A stretch of 34,462 nucleotides of DNA from Desulfomonilia bacterium (GTDB lineage: Bacteria > Desulfobacterota > Desulfomonilia > UBA1062): NCBI GenBank assembly GCA_036567785.1, contig DATCTV010000044.1, forward strand, positions 1 to 34,462, given 5' to 3'. The position numbers were made by a program, and so were the translations under genes. Each line of letters begins with the position of its first letter. Within the stretch, counting starts at the first letter, position 1. The notes beneath the pieces were generated by a model. It made no database searches. It was given only the letters and a program-made list of their open reading frames with translations, and had not been told where the DNA came from. Below, one piece after another: positions 17,461-25,696 of this stretch.

Positions 17461-18510
17461 ATGAAGACGCGAATTACCGAATCACTTGGAATAAAATACC
17501 CGATATTGCTTTCCGGCATGAGTTGGATAAGCGTACCGGAAATGGTTGCTGCAGTATCCAATGCGGGCGGGCTGGGAATTCTGGCTACGGGTCCGCTGGA
17601 TGCACAGCAGACAAGAACTTCAATCAAAAAAATAAAAAGCCTGACCGATAAGCCTTTCGGAATAAATGCATCACTTCTTTTTCCCGGGGCTTCAGATAAT
17701 GCCAAGGTTGCCCTTGAAGAAAATGTGCCGGTAATAAATTTTGCTCTGGGCAAAGGAGACTGGATAGTTAAAGAGGCGCATAAATACGGTGGCAAGGTGC
17801 TGGCAACCGTTGTAAACCACAGGCATGCAAAACGGGCACAGGACTACGGTGTGGACGGTGTCATAGTAACAGGCCATGAAGCTGCGGCTCACGGCGGCGA
17901 TGTGACAACCTTCGTACTCATACCTACAATAGCCTCAGCCGTACAGATTCCGGTTATAGCCGCAGGAGGTATTGCTGATGGCCGCGGACTGGCAGCAGCT
18001 CTTGCACTTGGTGCCGAAGGTGTGGCAATGGGCACGCGCCTGATGTCGACGAAAGAAAGTCCGCTTCATGATAACTTCAAGAAGCTCTCCATTGAAAAAG
18101 ATGTCTATGATACGCTTTATTCAACAAGATTCGACGGGCTGGGCTGCCGCGTACTTGATACCCCGGCTGCACATGATGCTATTCGGAATGGTCTCAATAT
18201 AAAGAAGATGATAGAGGCCATACCTAATTCAGCAGCCATTGCGAAGCAGCTCCACCTGCCTTATATCAAGCTGTTTATAGGTGTTCTTGCTTCAGGTATG
18301 AAGAATGCCATGCAGCTCGCATTCATGGCGAATGCATTCAAAGCTATCAGGGTGGCTACCGAGGATGGCGATATAAAAGACGGGGTTCTTCCTGTAGGGC
18401 AGGACACAGGTCTGATCAAGGACGTGCCGAGTGTTGCAGAGCTTATGGACAGGATGGTTAAAGAGGCTGAAGAGGTCTCTGTCAGACTCTCAGGATTAAT
18501 GAAGCAATAA
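17461..18510 (+). CDS. Nitronate monooxygenase / 2-nitropropane dioxygenase-like flavoprotein
   Basis: The protein is a TIM-barrel FMN enzyme of 349 residues. Family members oxidise nitronates such as propionate 3-nitronate, and relatives include enoyl-ACP reductase FabK-like enzymes. Signatures are GIKYPILLSGMSWISVPEMVAAVSNAGGLGIL at the N terminus, the GHEAAAHGG histidine segment at about 140, and the phosphate-binding VIAAGGIADGRGLAAALALGAEGVAMGTRL. Start ATG follows AAGGAG. A second family member is encoded convergently just downstream. In an anaerobe the true substrate may not be a nitronate. Confidence 0.85.
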   Translation: MKTRITESLGIKYPILLSGMSWISVPEMVAAVSNAGGLGILATGPLDAQQTRTSIKKIKSLTDKPFGINASLLFPGASDNAKVALEENVPVINFALGKGDWIVKEAHKYGGKVLATVVNHRHAKRAQDYGVDGVIVTGHEAAAHGGDVTTFVLIPTIASAVQIPVIAAGGIADGRGLAAALALGAEGVAMGTRLMSTKESPLHDNFKKLSIEKDVYDTLYSTRFDGLGCRVLDTPAAHDAIRNGLNIKKMIEAIPNSAAIAKQLHLPYIKLFIGVLASGMKNAMQLAFMANAFKAIRVATEDGDIKDGVLPVGQDTGLIKDVPSVAELMDRMVKEAEEVSVRLSGLMKQ

Positions 18511-18513
18511 GTT

Positions 18514-18549
18514 AAAGGGGCTTGCAGAATGTCTCTGCAAACCCCTTTG
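18514..18549. terminator. Hairpin between the two convergent nitronate monooxygenase genes
   Basis: AAAGGGG-C-TTGCAGA pairs with TCTGCAA-A-CCCCTTT, a 14-base-pair stem with a single internal mismatch and a six-base loop. It lies four bases after the forward gene stop and about 27 bases after the end of the reverse gene. A long U tract is absent on both strands, so it may act as a weak bidirectional terminator or a 3'-end stabiliser. Confidence 0.6.
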
Positions 18550-18576
18550 AAATTCTCTGTATATTCAAGAAGCGGT

Positions 18577-19566
18577 CTAATTAAACAGGTTTCTGGTCTT
18601 TTTCAGTACGGCGTTTGCCTCATTATGCATTTTAATAAGCAGGTCTTTACAAGGCAGTATATCATGAATAAGTCCTATGGACTGGCCTACCATTAGAGGT
18701 GCCATATCGACATTACCCTCTTCCCATGCCTGTTTTATACGGGGGCCTGAGATTAATGGAATAAGCTTGTCGAGTCCGCCGCCCGTGGATTCAATCTCTA
18801 ATACCTCTTCGATAACCTTATTGATAAGGGCTCTTCCCTGAAGGCCGATTGATCTGCCGAATATCCGGGTATCATTCTCCTGCCGGTTAATGATCTCCTG
18901 CTTTATGTTTTCATGGACCATGCATTCCTTTGTTGCGATAAAACGGCTTGCCATCATGACGCCCTGTGCTCCCAGCGTAAGTGCTGCAGCCATGCTTCTT
19001 CCATCCGCTATGCCTCCCACCGTCACAACTGGAATCCTGACTGTTTCAGCTATACGCGGCGTTAAAACCATTGTCGTGACGTCATCACTCAGGGGATGCC
19101 CGCCTTCTTCAAGCCCTGCTGCATATACACCATCATAACCGGCCTTTTCCGCATGAACGGCATGTCTGACCGATCCCACCTTATGGAAAAGTCTGACCCC
19201 TGCCTTTTTGAGTCTCTTTACGCCATCCTCCCCGGCTACCTTGTCCAGCGGAGTACCTGATACTTCAATTGCCGGAACCTTTTCCTCCTGACAGACCTTG
19301 ATATACATCTGATGGTGTTCGGATGTAATCCTGATGGAAGGGAGAAGGGTCAGCCCGATTACGAAAGGTTTGGCTGTCAATTCTCTGACCTCTGCTATCG
19401 CATTCCTGAAATCCTGTTCTGTTTCATAATTTGCCGCAGTAAGATTGCCCATACCGCCGGCTTCTGAAATGGCAGCACACAACTGGGGCTTGCAAAGCCA
19501 CATCATCGCCCCGCATATTATCGGGTATTTTATCCCGAACATTTCAGTGATAGCAGTTTTAATCAT
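18577..19566 (-). CDS. Nitronate monooxygenase-family flavoprotein, second paralogue
   Basis: This 329-residue FMN TIM-barrel protein parallels its convergent neighbour: GIKYPIICGAMMWLCKPQLCAAISEAGGMGNL, GLEEGGHPLSDDVTTMVL, and the phosphate-binding VVTVGGIADGRSMAAALTLGAQGVMMASRF. It lacks the AHGGD form of the histidine loop (it has GGHPLSDD), so the two paralogues probably differ in substrate. GGAGG precedes the ATG. A perfect palindrome in its upstream region suggests local regulation. Confidence 0.85.
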   Translation of the reverse strand: MIKTAITEMFGIKYPIICGAMMWLCKPQLCAAISEAGGMGNLTAANYETEQDFRNAIAEVRELTAKPFVIGLTLLPSIRITSEHHQMYIKVCQEEKVPAIEVSGTPLDKVAGEDGVKRLKKAGVRLFHKVGSVRHAVHAEKAGYDGVYAAGLEEGGHPLSDDVTTMVLTPRIAETVRIPVVTVGGIADGRSMAAALTLGAQGVMMASRFIATKECMVHENIKQEIINRQENDTRIFGRSIGLQGRALINKVIEEVLEIESTGGGLDKLIPLISGPRIKQAWEEGNVDMAPLMVGQSIGLIHDILPCKDLLIKMHNEANAVLKKTRNLFN

Positions 19567-19597
19567 ACTTCCTCCGATAAAACCAGTTTAACGATAT

Positions 19598-19625
19598 GTT
19601 TGGCCAAACTTGCCTGGCATGTCAA
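19598..19625 (-). promoter_or_regulatory. Putative operator/promoter of the reverse nitronate monooxygenase gene
   Basis: A -35-like TTGACA (reverse strand, 19620-19625) is followed at once by the odd palindrome TGCCAGGCA (19611-19619) and the perfect 12-base palindrome GTTTGGCCAAAC (19598-19609). Two adjoining dyads between a -35 box and the gene look like an operator. No good -10 hexamer was found, so the promoter reading is tentative. Confidence 0.4.
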
Positions 19626-19666
19626 GGTAAACATTCGAATATAAAAAACATCTCCTTAATGGATGG

Positions 19667-20806
19667 TTATCTTACAGGAAACAGGTCGATTACCGTTATT
19701 TCCGGCGGAGCAAAGACACGCATCGGCGGTCCCCATAAGCCTGAGCCTCGGCTGATATAGATTCTGCTTTTTTCCGGTAATTCATAAAGTCCGGAAACAT
19801 AGGGATAGGCAATCCTGAGCAGAGGAACAAAGGAAAATATCTGCCCGCCGTGAAGATGACCTGAAAGTTGAAGGTCAAAAAGTCCGTATAATGATTGATC
19901 TATTTCAGGTTTATGCTTGAGGACTATGATGAATTTTTCCTTGGGAAGTCTTGAAAGGAGGTCTTTTTCCATTTTTGTATCCGAGCTTTTCGAGAGCGAA
20001 TGTCCCCTGTCGTCGAAGCCTGCTATAACGATGTAATTCCCGGCACCGGCGTCATCATTTCTAAGCATTCTGAAGCCGGCGGATTCGGTAAGCCTTATTG
20101 AAAGTCCGAGTCCGGCATAAACCTCGTGATTGCCTGTAACTGCAAATTTACCGAGTCTCGGGTTTATCCGGTCAAGCAATTTTATATTGTCTGCGATGTT
20201 GTCGAGCTGGCCATCGATCAAATCACCTGTCGAGACAAGGATATCCGGGTTGGAATTTCTGATGGATCTGATTATATTTTCCAGCCTCAATTTTCCCGAC
20301 ATAAGGCCAAGATGGACATCCGATATCTGGACAATCCTTATCCTGCCTGCCGATGGTGGAATCTTTTCGGTATATATTCTTAAATGTTCGGTCTTTATAT
20401 GCAGGCCTTCATAAATACCGTATCCGGTCAGGATGACGGCCAGGAATAACGGAATGATGAAGGCCATGAAAGCCGAAGGAATAAACGCATCGGTGTTTCT
20501 TATGAAAAAATTTCCGGCTCCAAATACAATCAGCCTGTAAACACCTATTATTATGGCGATCATTACGAATATTGACAGCGCCCCCATCCATATATAACCC
20601 GTATATGCAAAGGCTATTGCTGCAGTATTATGCCCGGCATGTTCGAGAGTTCTTGTGATAATCGGGGCTAGCATCATTAATGTCATGAAGACTGCGGAAA
20701 GCAAGCCTGCGGTTCTGCCGAATTCGAATGCCGCCCTGGCTTTGAAAAATGCATAGGCATGCATTGATCCGTAAAAAGCAAAATATATCAGGATAAAAAG
20801 TTTCAT
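19667..20806 (-). CDS. Membrane-anchored calcineurin-like metallophosphoesterase
   Basis: The 379-residue protein has about four N-terminal hydrophobic segments (roughly 1-21, 33-55, 68-94, 108-130) and then a dinuclear-metal phosphoesterase domain. The motifs are ISDVHLG (D163, H165), STGDLIDG (GD 194-195), VTGNHEVY (NH 226-227), the LKHKPE histidine and SGHLHGGQ. It resembles YkuE/YaeI-type enzymes that act on membrane lipids or nucleotides. It lies 19 bases behind the adenylate cyclase gene in the same operon, so a cyclic-nucleotide or second-messenger substrate is possible but unproven. Confidence 0.88.
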   Translation of the reverse strand: MKLFILIYFAFYGSMHAYAFFKARAAFEFGRTAGLLSAVFMTLMMLAPIITRTLEHAGHNTAAIAFAYTGYIWMGALSIFVMIAIIIGVYRLIVFGAGNFFIRNTDAFIPSAFMAFIIPLFLAVILTGYGIYEGLHIKTEHLRIYTEKIPPSAGRIRIVQISDVHLGLMSGKLRLENIIRSIRNSNPDILVSTGDLIDGQLDNIADNIKLLDRINPRLGKFAVTGNHEVYAGLGLSIRLTESAGFRMLRNDDAGAGNYIVIAGFDDRGHSLSKSSDTKMEKDLLSRLPKEKFIIVLKHKPEIDQSLYGLFDLQLSGHLHGGQIFSFVPLLRIAYPYVSGLYELPEKSRIYISRGSGLWGPPMRVFAPPEITVIDLFPVR

Positions 20807-20825
20807 GGAAAAATAAGCCTTTGTA

Positions 20826-21734
20826 TTACGGTATTTTCCTCAAAAGTCTGAATGTAATGGATAGCCTGGAATCCTGTCTGCAGTCCTGTCCCAGACATAT
20901 ATAACCGCTGCTTACAAGCTCGCATTCATCATTATGGACATAAGCAGTATTCCCGTCATCATTGTGAATGTACGAGCCATTCGTACTATGATCGATAAAT
21001 ATAAATTTCCCCTTGTGGTATTCTATCCTGCAGTGTGAACGTGAAACCATGGTGTCTTCAATAGTGATTGTATTATGTCCCTGTCTGCCGATGCTTATTG
21101 TGGGGTTTGATCTGTCAATGCTTACTTTCTTTTCTGCTGAAACGATATTCATAATATTTCCATATTCTTGCTTTGGTTGTTCGGCCTTCAAAATGACTGT
21201 TTTATTGCTTTCTTCCCAGACGATTTCATATATGTCGAATTCTCCGCCTTTGCCTTTAATTATGGTCCTGTCAAAAAATCCGGCCTTCTCTTTAAGAAAA
21301 TCAGGGAGGATATTTACAGTCTGTTTGGTTGTAACGATCTGTCTTGGTTTTGCAAGAGAAACCATTCTTGCGGCGATATTGACCGTATCACCAAAGATGT
21401 CGCTTTGTACAAGCAGTACGGGGCCTGTGTGAAAACCTATCCTTATATCAGGAACAATATGCCCGTCCGCCTTCCTTTCCTCAATCTGGTCCCTGAGCTC
21501 ATGCATTGCTATGGCTGCATCCGCTGCATTGGTTGCATCATTAAAAGAGCACATTAAGCCGTCACCCATTGTTTTTATGATTTCACCGTCATGCAATTGT
21601 ACGGTTATAGCAAGCATTGAAAGACATTCATTTATAATGCAGTGTGCGGCTTCATCGCCCAGGGTTTCATAAAGGGTGGTGCTTCCCGATATGTCGACAA
21701 AAAGTATTGTCAGAATATCATCTGTCCTTGCCAT
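20826..21734 (-). CDS. Class III adenylate cyclase with C-terminal FHA domain
   Basis: The 302-residue cytosolic protein starts with a class III cyclase domain containing the metal aspartates D14 (FVDISGS) and D58 (MGDG), the adenine-selecting pair K54 and D112, and the transition-state residues N119 and R123 (GDTVNIAAR). All expected catalytic residues are present, so cAMP synthesis is likely. An FHA phosphothreonine-binding domain follows (SIGRQGHNTI, MVSRSHCRIEY, DHSTNGSYIHND). The ATG at 21734 avoids overlap with the upstream AOR gene and leaves a 13-base gap. The FHA domain suggests control by a Ser/Thr kinase. Confidence 0.9.
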   Translation of the reverse strand: MARTDDILTILFVDISGSTTLYETLGDEAAHCIINECLSMLAITVQLHDGEIIKTMGDGLMCSFNDATNAADAAIAMHELRDQIEERKADGHIVPDIRIGFHTGPVLLVQSDIFGDTVNIAARMVSLAKPRQIVTTKQTVNILPDFLKEKAGFFDRTIIKGKGGEFDIYEIVWEESNKTVILKAEQPKQEYGNIMNIVSAEKKVSIDRSNPTISIGRQGHNTITIEDTMVSRSHCRIEYHKGKFIFIDHSTNGSYIHNDDGNTAYVHNDECELVSSGYICLGQDCRQDSRLSITFRLLRKIP

Positions 21735-21747
21735 GATCGGGATATAA

Positions 21748-23937
21748 TCATGAGCATAGAAGTTCTGCAAGACGCTCCTTTGTATAATCATTGATGAAAT
21801 CCCACAAGCCCAGTTTTTTCAGAGTTTCAATAGAGGGGATACCTTGTGAAGTCCATCCCCTGGCATCGTAATATGACTGGACAAGATTTTTCAGGCGGTC
21901 TTTCCTGCTGTTCATGAGGATAGCCCTTTTCTCCGCTACACTCATCTGATTTGCAATGGAGCGGTCTTTGCCTGTTATGCGGGAGACTTCTTCATCATTA
22001 TATTCCATTTCTGCTTCATAAAGACTGTCCGTAGTAGGGCCTATTGCACGGTCGGGTATCCAGTCATGAGCCCCTGTTTCCTTTCCGTAAGCCATCACGT
22101 TCATCACACGTTGAAGGTTTATGTCCCGGTCGGTCTGTTCGAATATCTGTTCCCAGGTCATATTCGTTCCCATCATGCCGTTATAGAAGCCTGCATAAAA
22201 TTCCTGAGAGGCCGGATTTATATATATGTCCGTATTTGTGAACTTTTCAGAATCGGGATTGAAAACGTCGACCCAGGGAAGTTTGCAAAGCCCCAGATTG
22301 TCGTTGCCGAGCCTGACACGTGGATATGTTATGAGAGCACGAGCCTTGTGCTCTGGGGTAGGAAAAGCTCCGAGCAGGTCGGCTTTAATAAGCCAGGCTG
22401 CGGCATGGTGCGCCCCGATGTCACTTGCCGCTGCATAAGACCCCTGCATGGACAGGGAACGGTGAGTTCTGTACAGGGAAAAAGGAAGCCCTTTTGAATG
22501 CATTGCGAAAAGCTCAAGTTCATGCCTTGGATTAGGTTCTCCGGTTCTCTGCACATACTTTTCTGCGACCCAGTCGACAAGTTCCAGCATTCCCTTTCCA
22601 GCGATACTTGCAAGTTCGGATTCCTGCAGGCTCACTTGGTGTATGAATTCGGCTGCAGCATGTGAATCACCCCAGTTCAGTTCGAATCCACCGGTGTCAT
22701 CTTTTGTAAGGTAACCTCTCTGGAAACATTCCATGATGAAAGCCATTATGACTGAAACGGTTATTGTATCGATGCCGTAATCGTCACAGTACCAGTTTGC
22801 CTCCATGATGAATTCAGGATCGAAAATTCCAAGATTTGAACCGAATCCGGCTGCTGTTTCATACTCGGGGCCGTCAACCCAGACCTTCAAGCCTTTTTTA
22901 CCACCCGACTTGAGTGTTACAAAACCGCCTTTTGTGCATCTGAGATTGCATCCCGGAAAACAGCCGTCATTGCCGCTGTGTTCGAAGAGGTGCTCTGCAT
23001 AGAATTTACCGCATATTTTATCAGCATTAGCATCTGTACCATACTGGTAGTTCCTTACCGGAAGCGAGCAGTAGGAATTTCTGTTCATGAATGAAATGAG
23101 TCCCGCGCTTCCTTTTCTGTGCATTTGAAGTGAGTGAGGGTCCACCTCGTGGACTACCTTGCTGAGTTTGTGTCCGGATTCCTTTACTTTTTCCCAATCC
23201 GCCGCTCCGTACGGGTTTTCCCCTTTCGGGTAATCTGCAAGGATTACAATGGCCCTGATTTTTTTATCAGCCATCACAGTACCCAGCCCAGTCCGGCCTG
23301 CCTGTTTGGCTCGCCAGATTCCTTTAGAACCGTCAATTGCAGGTTTTGTAGGATCGAAATAATGGCTGTTGATGCAGCCGTAATTGGTTTTTGCCGCACC
23401 TGTTCCCGTTGTAACGAACACGATTTGTTTTCTTTCAAAACCCTGAGCTGTGAACATATCTGCGATATTCTTCTCGAGATCGAAAACCAGGTCGATAGAA
23501 GGAGCAGCCACGACTGATATTTCGCCGTTTAATGCATCTATGATAATCATGGAGTCTGTCTTGCTTTTCCCGGTCAGGAGCAGGGTGTCGAAACCGGCAT
23601 ATTTCAGAAAGGCGCCGAAATGTCCCCCGAAATTGGATACGCCGGGTACATGGGTAAGAGGAGAAAGTGAAACAGCCATACATTTTGCAGTGCCTGGGAA
23701 CTGAGGAATTCCACCAAGTGGTCCGGGTGAAAATATCAGCGGATTTTTCGGATCGAACGCATCCATTCCCGGAGAAGTATGGGTATGAAGGAAATATAGT
23801 CCCATCCCCCTGCCGCCAATAAAATAATCCCTTACCGCAGGGTCTATCGGTTTTATGGTGACAGATTCCATATCAAGATCAATATCGAGATACCTGTTCG
23901 AATATCCATGAACAAGCTGCTGTTTTGAATAATGCAT
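21748..23937 (-). CDS. Aldehyde:ferredoxin oxidoreductase family tungsten enzyme
   Basis: The 729-residue protein is an AOR-family tungsten/molybdopterin oxidoreductase, typically oxidising aldehydes to acids with ferredoxin in anaerobes. The N-terminal cofactor domain has FIGGRGMGLYFL and PGPLGGIPQFPGTAKCMAVSLSPLT. The [4Fe-4S] ligands appear to be C326, C330, C334 and C551 (GCFPGCNLRC, LGLCKLPW), with a C-x3-C start instead of the usual C-x2-C. The start is uncertain: GGAGG is 12 bases before the ATG at 23937 and three before an in-frame TTG at 23946. It heads a reverse operon with the cyclase and phosphoesterase. Confidence 0.92.
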   Translation of the reverse strand: MHYSKQQLVHGYSNRYLDIDLDMESVTIKPIDPAVRDYFIGGRGMGLYFLHTHTSPGMDAFDPKNPLIFSPGPLGGIPQFPGTAKCMAVSLSPLTHVPGVSNFGGHFGAFLKYAGFDTLLLTGKSKTDSMIIIDALNGEISVVAAPSIDLVFDLEKNIADMFTAQGFERKQIVFVTTGTGAAKTNYGCINSHYFDPTKPAIDGSKGIWRAKQAGRTGLGTVMADKKIRAIVILADYPKGENPYGAADWEKVKESGHKLSKVVHEVDPHSLQMHRKGSAGLISFMNRNSYCSLPVRNYQYGTDANADKICGKFYAEHLFEHSGNDGCFPGCNLRCTKGGFVTLKSGGKKGLKVWVDGPEYETAAGFGSNLGIFDPEFIMEANWYCDDYGIDTITVSVIMAFIMECFQRGYLTKDDTGGFELNWGDSHAAAEFIHQVSLQESELASIAGKGMLELVDWVAEKYVQRTGEPNPRHELELFAMHSKGLPFSLYRTHRSLSMQGSYAAASDIGAHHAAAWLIKADLLGAFPTPEHKARALITYPRVRLGNDNLGLCKLPWVDVFNPDSEKFTNTDIYINPASQEFYAGFYNGMMGTNMTWEQIFEQTDRDINLQRVMNVMAYGKETGAHDWIPDRAIGPTTDSLYEAEMEYNDEEVSRITGKDRSIANQMSVAEKRAILMNSRKDRLKNLVQSYYDARGWTSQGIPSIETLKKLGLWDFINDYTKERLAELLCS

Positions 23938-24006
23938 AAGTTTCAAAAACCTCCATGTTATTTTATGTCTTAAAATTCAACAAGCGTTTGATTTATACAA
24001 GAAATT

Positions 24007-24038
24007 GGACATTAGGATAAGATCTGAAAACTGTCAAT
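24007..24038 (-). promoter_or_regulatory. Promoter candidate for the AOR operon
   Basis: On the reverse strand TTGACA is followed after 17 bases by TAATGT, within the AT-rich gap upstream of the AOR gene. The -35 box is a perfect match and the -10 is weak. The leader to the start codon would be roughly 65-70 bases. It lies within about 60 bases of the tetR promoter/operator candidate. Confidence 0.35.
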
Positions 24039-24069
24039 TAATTATGAAAGGCTATGAATGATATTGTTC

Positions 24070-24115
24070 TTGACAATGAATCTGTCATCATGTAGTGAGC
24101 GAGCAGTCGCTCGCT
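24070..24115 (+). promoter_or_regulatory. Promoter/operator candidate upstream of the TetR gene
   Basis: TTGACA (24070-24075), 17 bases, then TAGTGA (24093-24098) forms a weak promoter. It is overlapped by two dyads: TGACA-N7-TGTCA (24071-24087) and GAGCGA-GCAG-TCGCTC, extendable as AGCGAGC-AGTC-GCTCGCT (24097-24115). Palindromes on a promoter directly before a TetR-family gene are the usual layout for autorepression, and the AOR operon diverges from here. Confidence 0.5.
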
Positions 24116-24153
24116 ATCAGTAAAAAAACTTTTTTAACGGGGTTACATTCATA

Positions 24154-24792
24154 ATGGCAAGAGGCACATTCGAACGCATAGCACCTGAAAAACAGCAGAT
24201 GATCCTGTCAATAGCCATGAAGGAATTTGCGAAAAACGGCTACTATAAGGCCAATATCAATACAATAGCATCCAAGGCCGGAATATCGATCGGTGCGATG
24301 TATAAATATTTCTCAAGCAAGGAAGAGCTTTTCTGCGATACCCTTGAAATGGGGATAGGCATATTGAACGAAACATTCATGAGCAGGCTTGACAAGAGCA
24401 ATGACCCGTTTGAGAAGATAAAGTCCATATTTCTGGCTGCTCTCGATTTTTCAAAAGAAAATCCTCAGTCGCTGCAGATTTACATGTCTCTGCTGTCTTC
24501 AAGCATGGACAGTTTTTCAAAAAAGTATGCCAAGACTATAGAGGAAGTAGGGCATACCTTTTTCAAGAAGATTATCGAAGACGGAATCGCTTCCGGTCAT
24601 GTGCATCCCGATGTTGATATTGACGCTGCAAATTATTTTCTGGACAACAATCTTATGATGTTTTCTTTTTCGCAGATTTCGCTATATCTGAAGATAAGAC
24701 TTGATACGTTTCTGGAAGGAAGAAAAACTCCCGAGGAACTGATCGACGATACTGTATCGATATGCAGGAAGATTTTCGGGGCCAGGCCCTGA
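24154..24792 (+). CDS. TetR/AcrR-family transcriptional regulator
   Basis: The 212-residue protein has a TetR-type N-terminal helix-turn-helix (IAMKEFAKNGYYKANINTIASKAGISIGAMYKYFSSKEELF, about residues 20-60). An all-helical ligand-binding domain follows whose ligand cannot be predicted. It is divergent from the AOR operon and precedes the transketolase operon by 44 bases. It may control either, as well as itself. Only a weak GGGG precedes the ATG. Confidence 0.93.
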   Translation: MARGTFERIAPEKQQMILSIAMKEFAKNGYYKANINTIASKAGISIGAMYKYFSSKEELFCDTLEMGIGILNETFMSRLDKSNDPFEKIKSIFLAALDFSKENPQSLQIYMSLLSSSMDSFSKKYAKTIEEVGHTFFKKIIEDGIASGHVHPDVDIDAANYFLDNNLMMFSFSQISLYLKIRLDTFLEGRKTPEELIDDTVSICRKIFGARP

Positions 24793-24836
24793 AACGAATA
24801 ATTTATCCCTGAACAGATAAGGGAAAGGAGGTTTTA

Positions 24837-25679
24837 ATGCCGTTAACAAAAGAGGAAATCAAGGGATTAGGAAAGAAGGCGTGGGATATCAGGAAACTGA
24901 TAGTTGAAACCACATTTACCTGCGGCGGGTCACATCTCGGCGGATCACTTTCACAGACGGATGTTCTTGTCGCCCTGTACTGGAAGTACATGAACATCGA
25001 TCCGTCAAATCCGGCATGGGAAGACCGGGACAGGTTCATTCTCAGCAAAGGTCACGGCGGGGTAGGCTGGGCGGCGGTCCTTGGCGAGAAGGGGTATTTT
25101 GACAAGGACCTCCTGAAGAACTTCAACAAGACCGGTTCTCCTTTCGGAATGCACCTTGATTCCCTTAAAGTTAAGGGTTGTGACGCATCCACGGGTTCAC
25201 TCGGACACGGGCTGGCAATAGCGGTAGGTCTGGCAATCGGCGCCAAGATGAAAAAAAAGTCTTACAGAACTTACTGCATGGTCGGAGACGGTGAACTCTG
25301 TGAAGGCACCAACTGGGAAGCGGCAATTATTGCCACGCATCATAAACTCGACAATCTGACACTCTTTGTTGACCGCAATAAGTTCATGATTGACGGCCCG
25401 ACAGAAGATATAACCTCACTTGAACCGATAGACGCCAAGTTCCAGGCATTCGGCTGGGAGACTATAACGATAGACGGTCATGATTTCGCTCAGATCGGCG
25501 ATGCAATCGAAAAAGCCCAGGCGAACAAAGGAAAGCCTACCGTAATTATCTGCAATACGATAAAGGGCAAAGGGGTTGAACTATTTGAAAACAAATCCCA
25601 GTGGCATTACGGCGGAATCAACAGCGACCTTAAAGAACAGGCTCTCGCATGCCTGGACAAGTTCTATTGCGAATTATAA
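24837..25679 (+). CDS. Transketolase, N-terminal (thiamine diphosphate-binding) subunit
   Basis: The 280-residue protein is the first half of a split transketolase, which moves two-carbon units between sugar phosphates. The thiamine-diphosphate motif GDGELCEGTNWEAA begins at 150 and ends near N181 (VDRNKF). Active-site histidines are visible in GGSHLGG (H33), KGHGG (H73) and GSLGHG (H124). AAAGGAGG precedes the ATG. Split enzymes need the partner encoded 17 bases downstream. Confidence 0.95.
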   Translation: MPLTKEEIKGLGKKAWDIRKLIVETTFTCGGSHLGGSLSQTDVLVALYWKYMNIDPSNPAWEDRDRFILSKGHGGVGWAAVLGEKGYFDKDLLKNFNKTGSPFGMHLDSLKVKGCDASTGSLGHGLAIAVGLAIGAKMKKKSYRTYCMVGDGELCEGTNWEAAIIATHHKLDNLTLFVDRNKFMIDGPTEDITSLEPIDAKFQAFGWETITIDGHDFAQIGDAIEKAQANKGKPTVIICNTIKGKGVELFENKSQWHYGGINSDLKEQALACLDKFYCEL

Positions 25680-25696
25680 GGATTAGGAGGTAAATC

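Noticed and set aside
21013-21557. Forward open frames of 139 and 129 residues opposite the cyclase gene
   Set aside because: They are antisense to a gene with complete catalytic motifs and have no own domain.
22066-22497. Forward 143-residue open frame opposite the AOR gene
   Set aside because: It is antisense to a well-supported enzyme and has no recognisable features.
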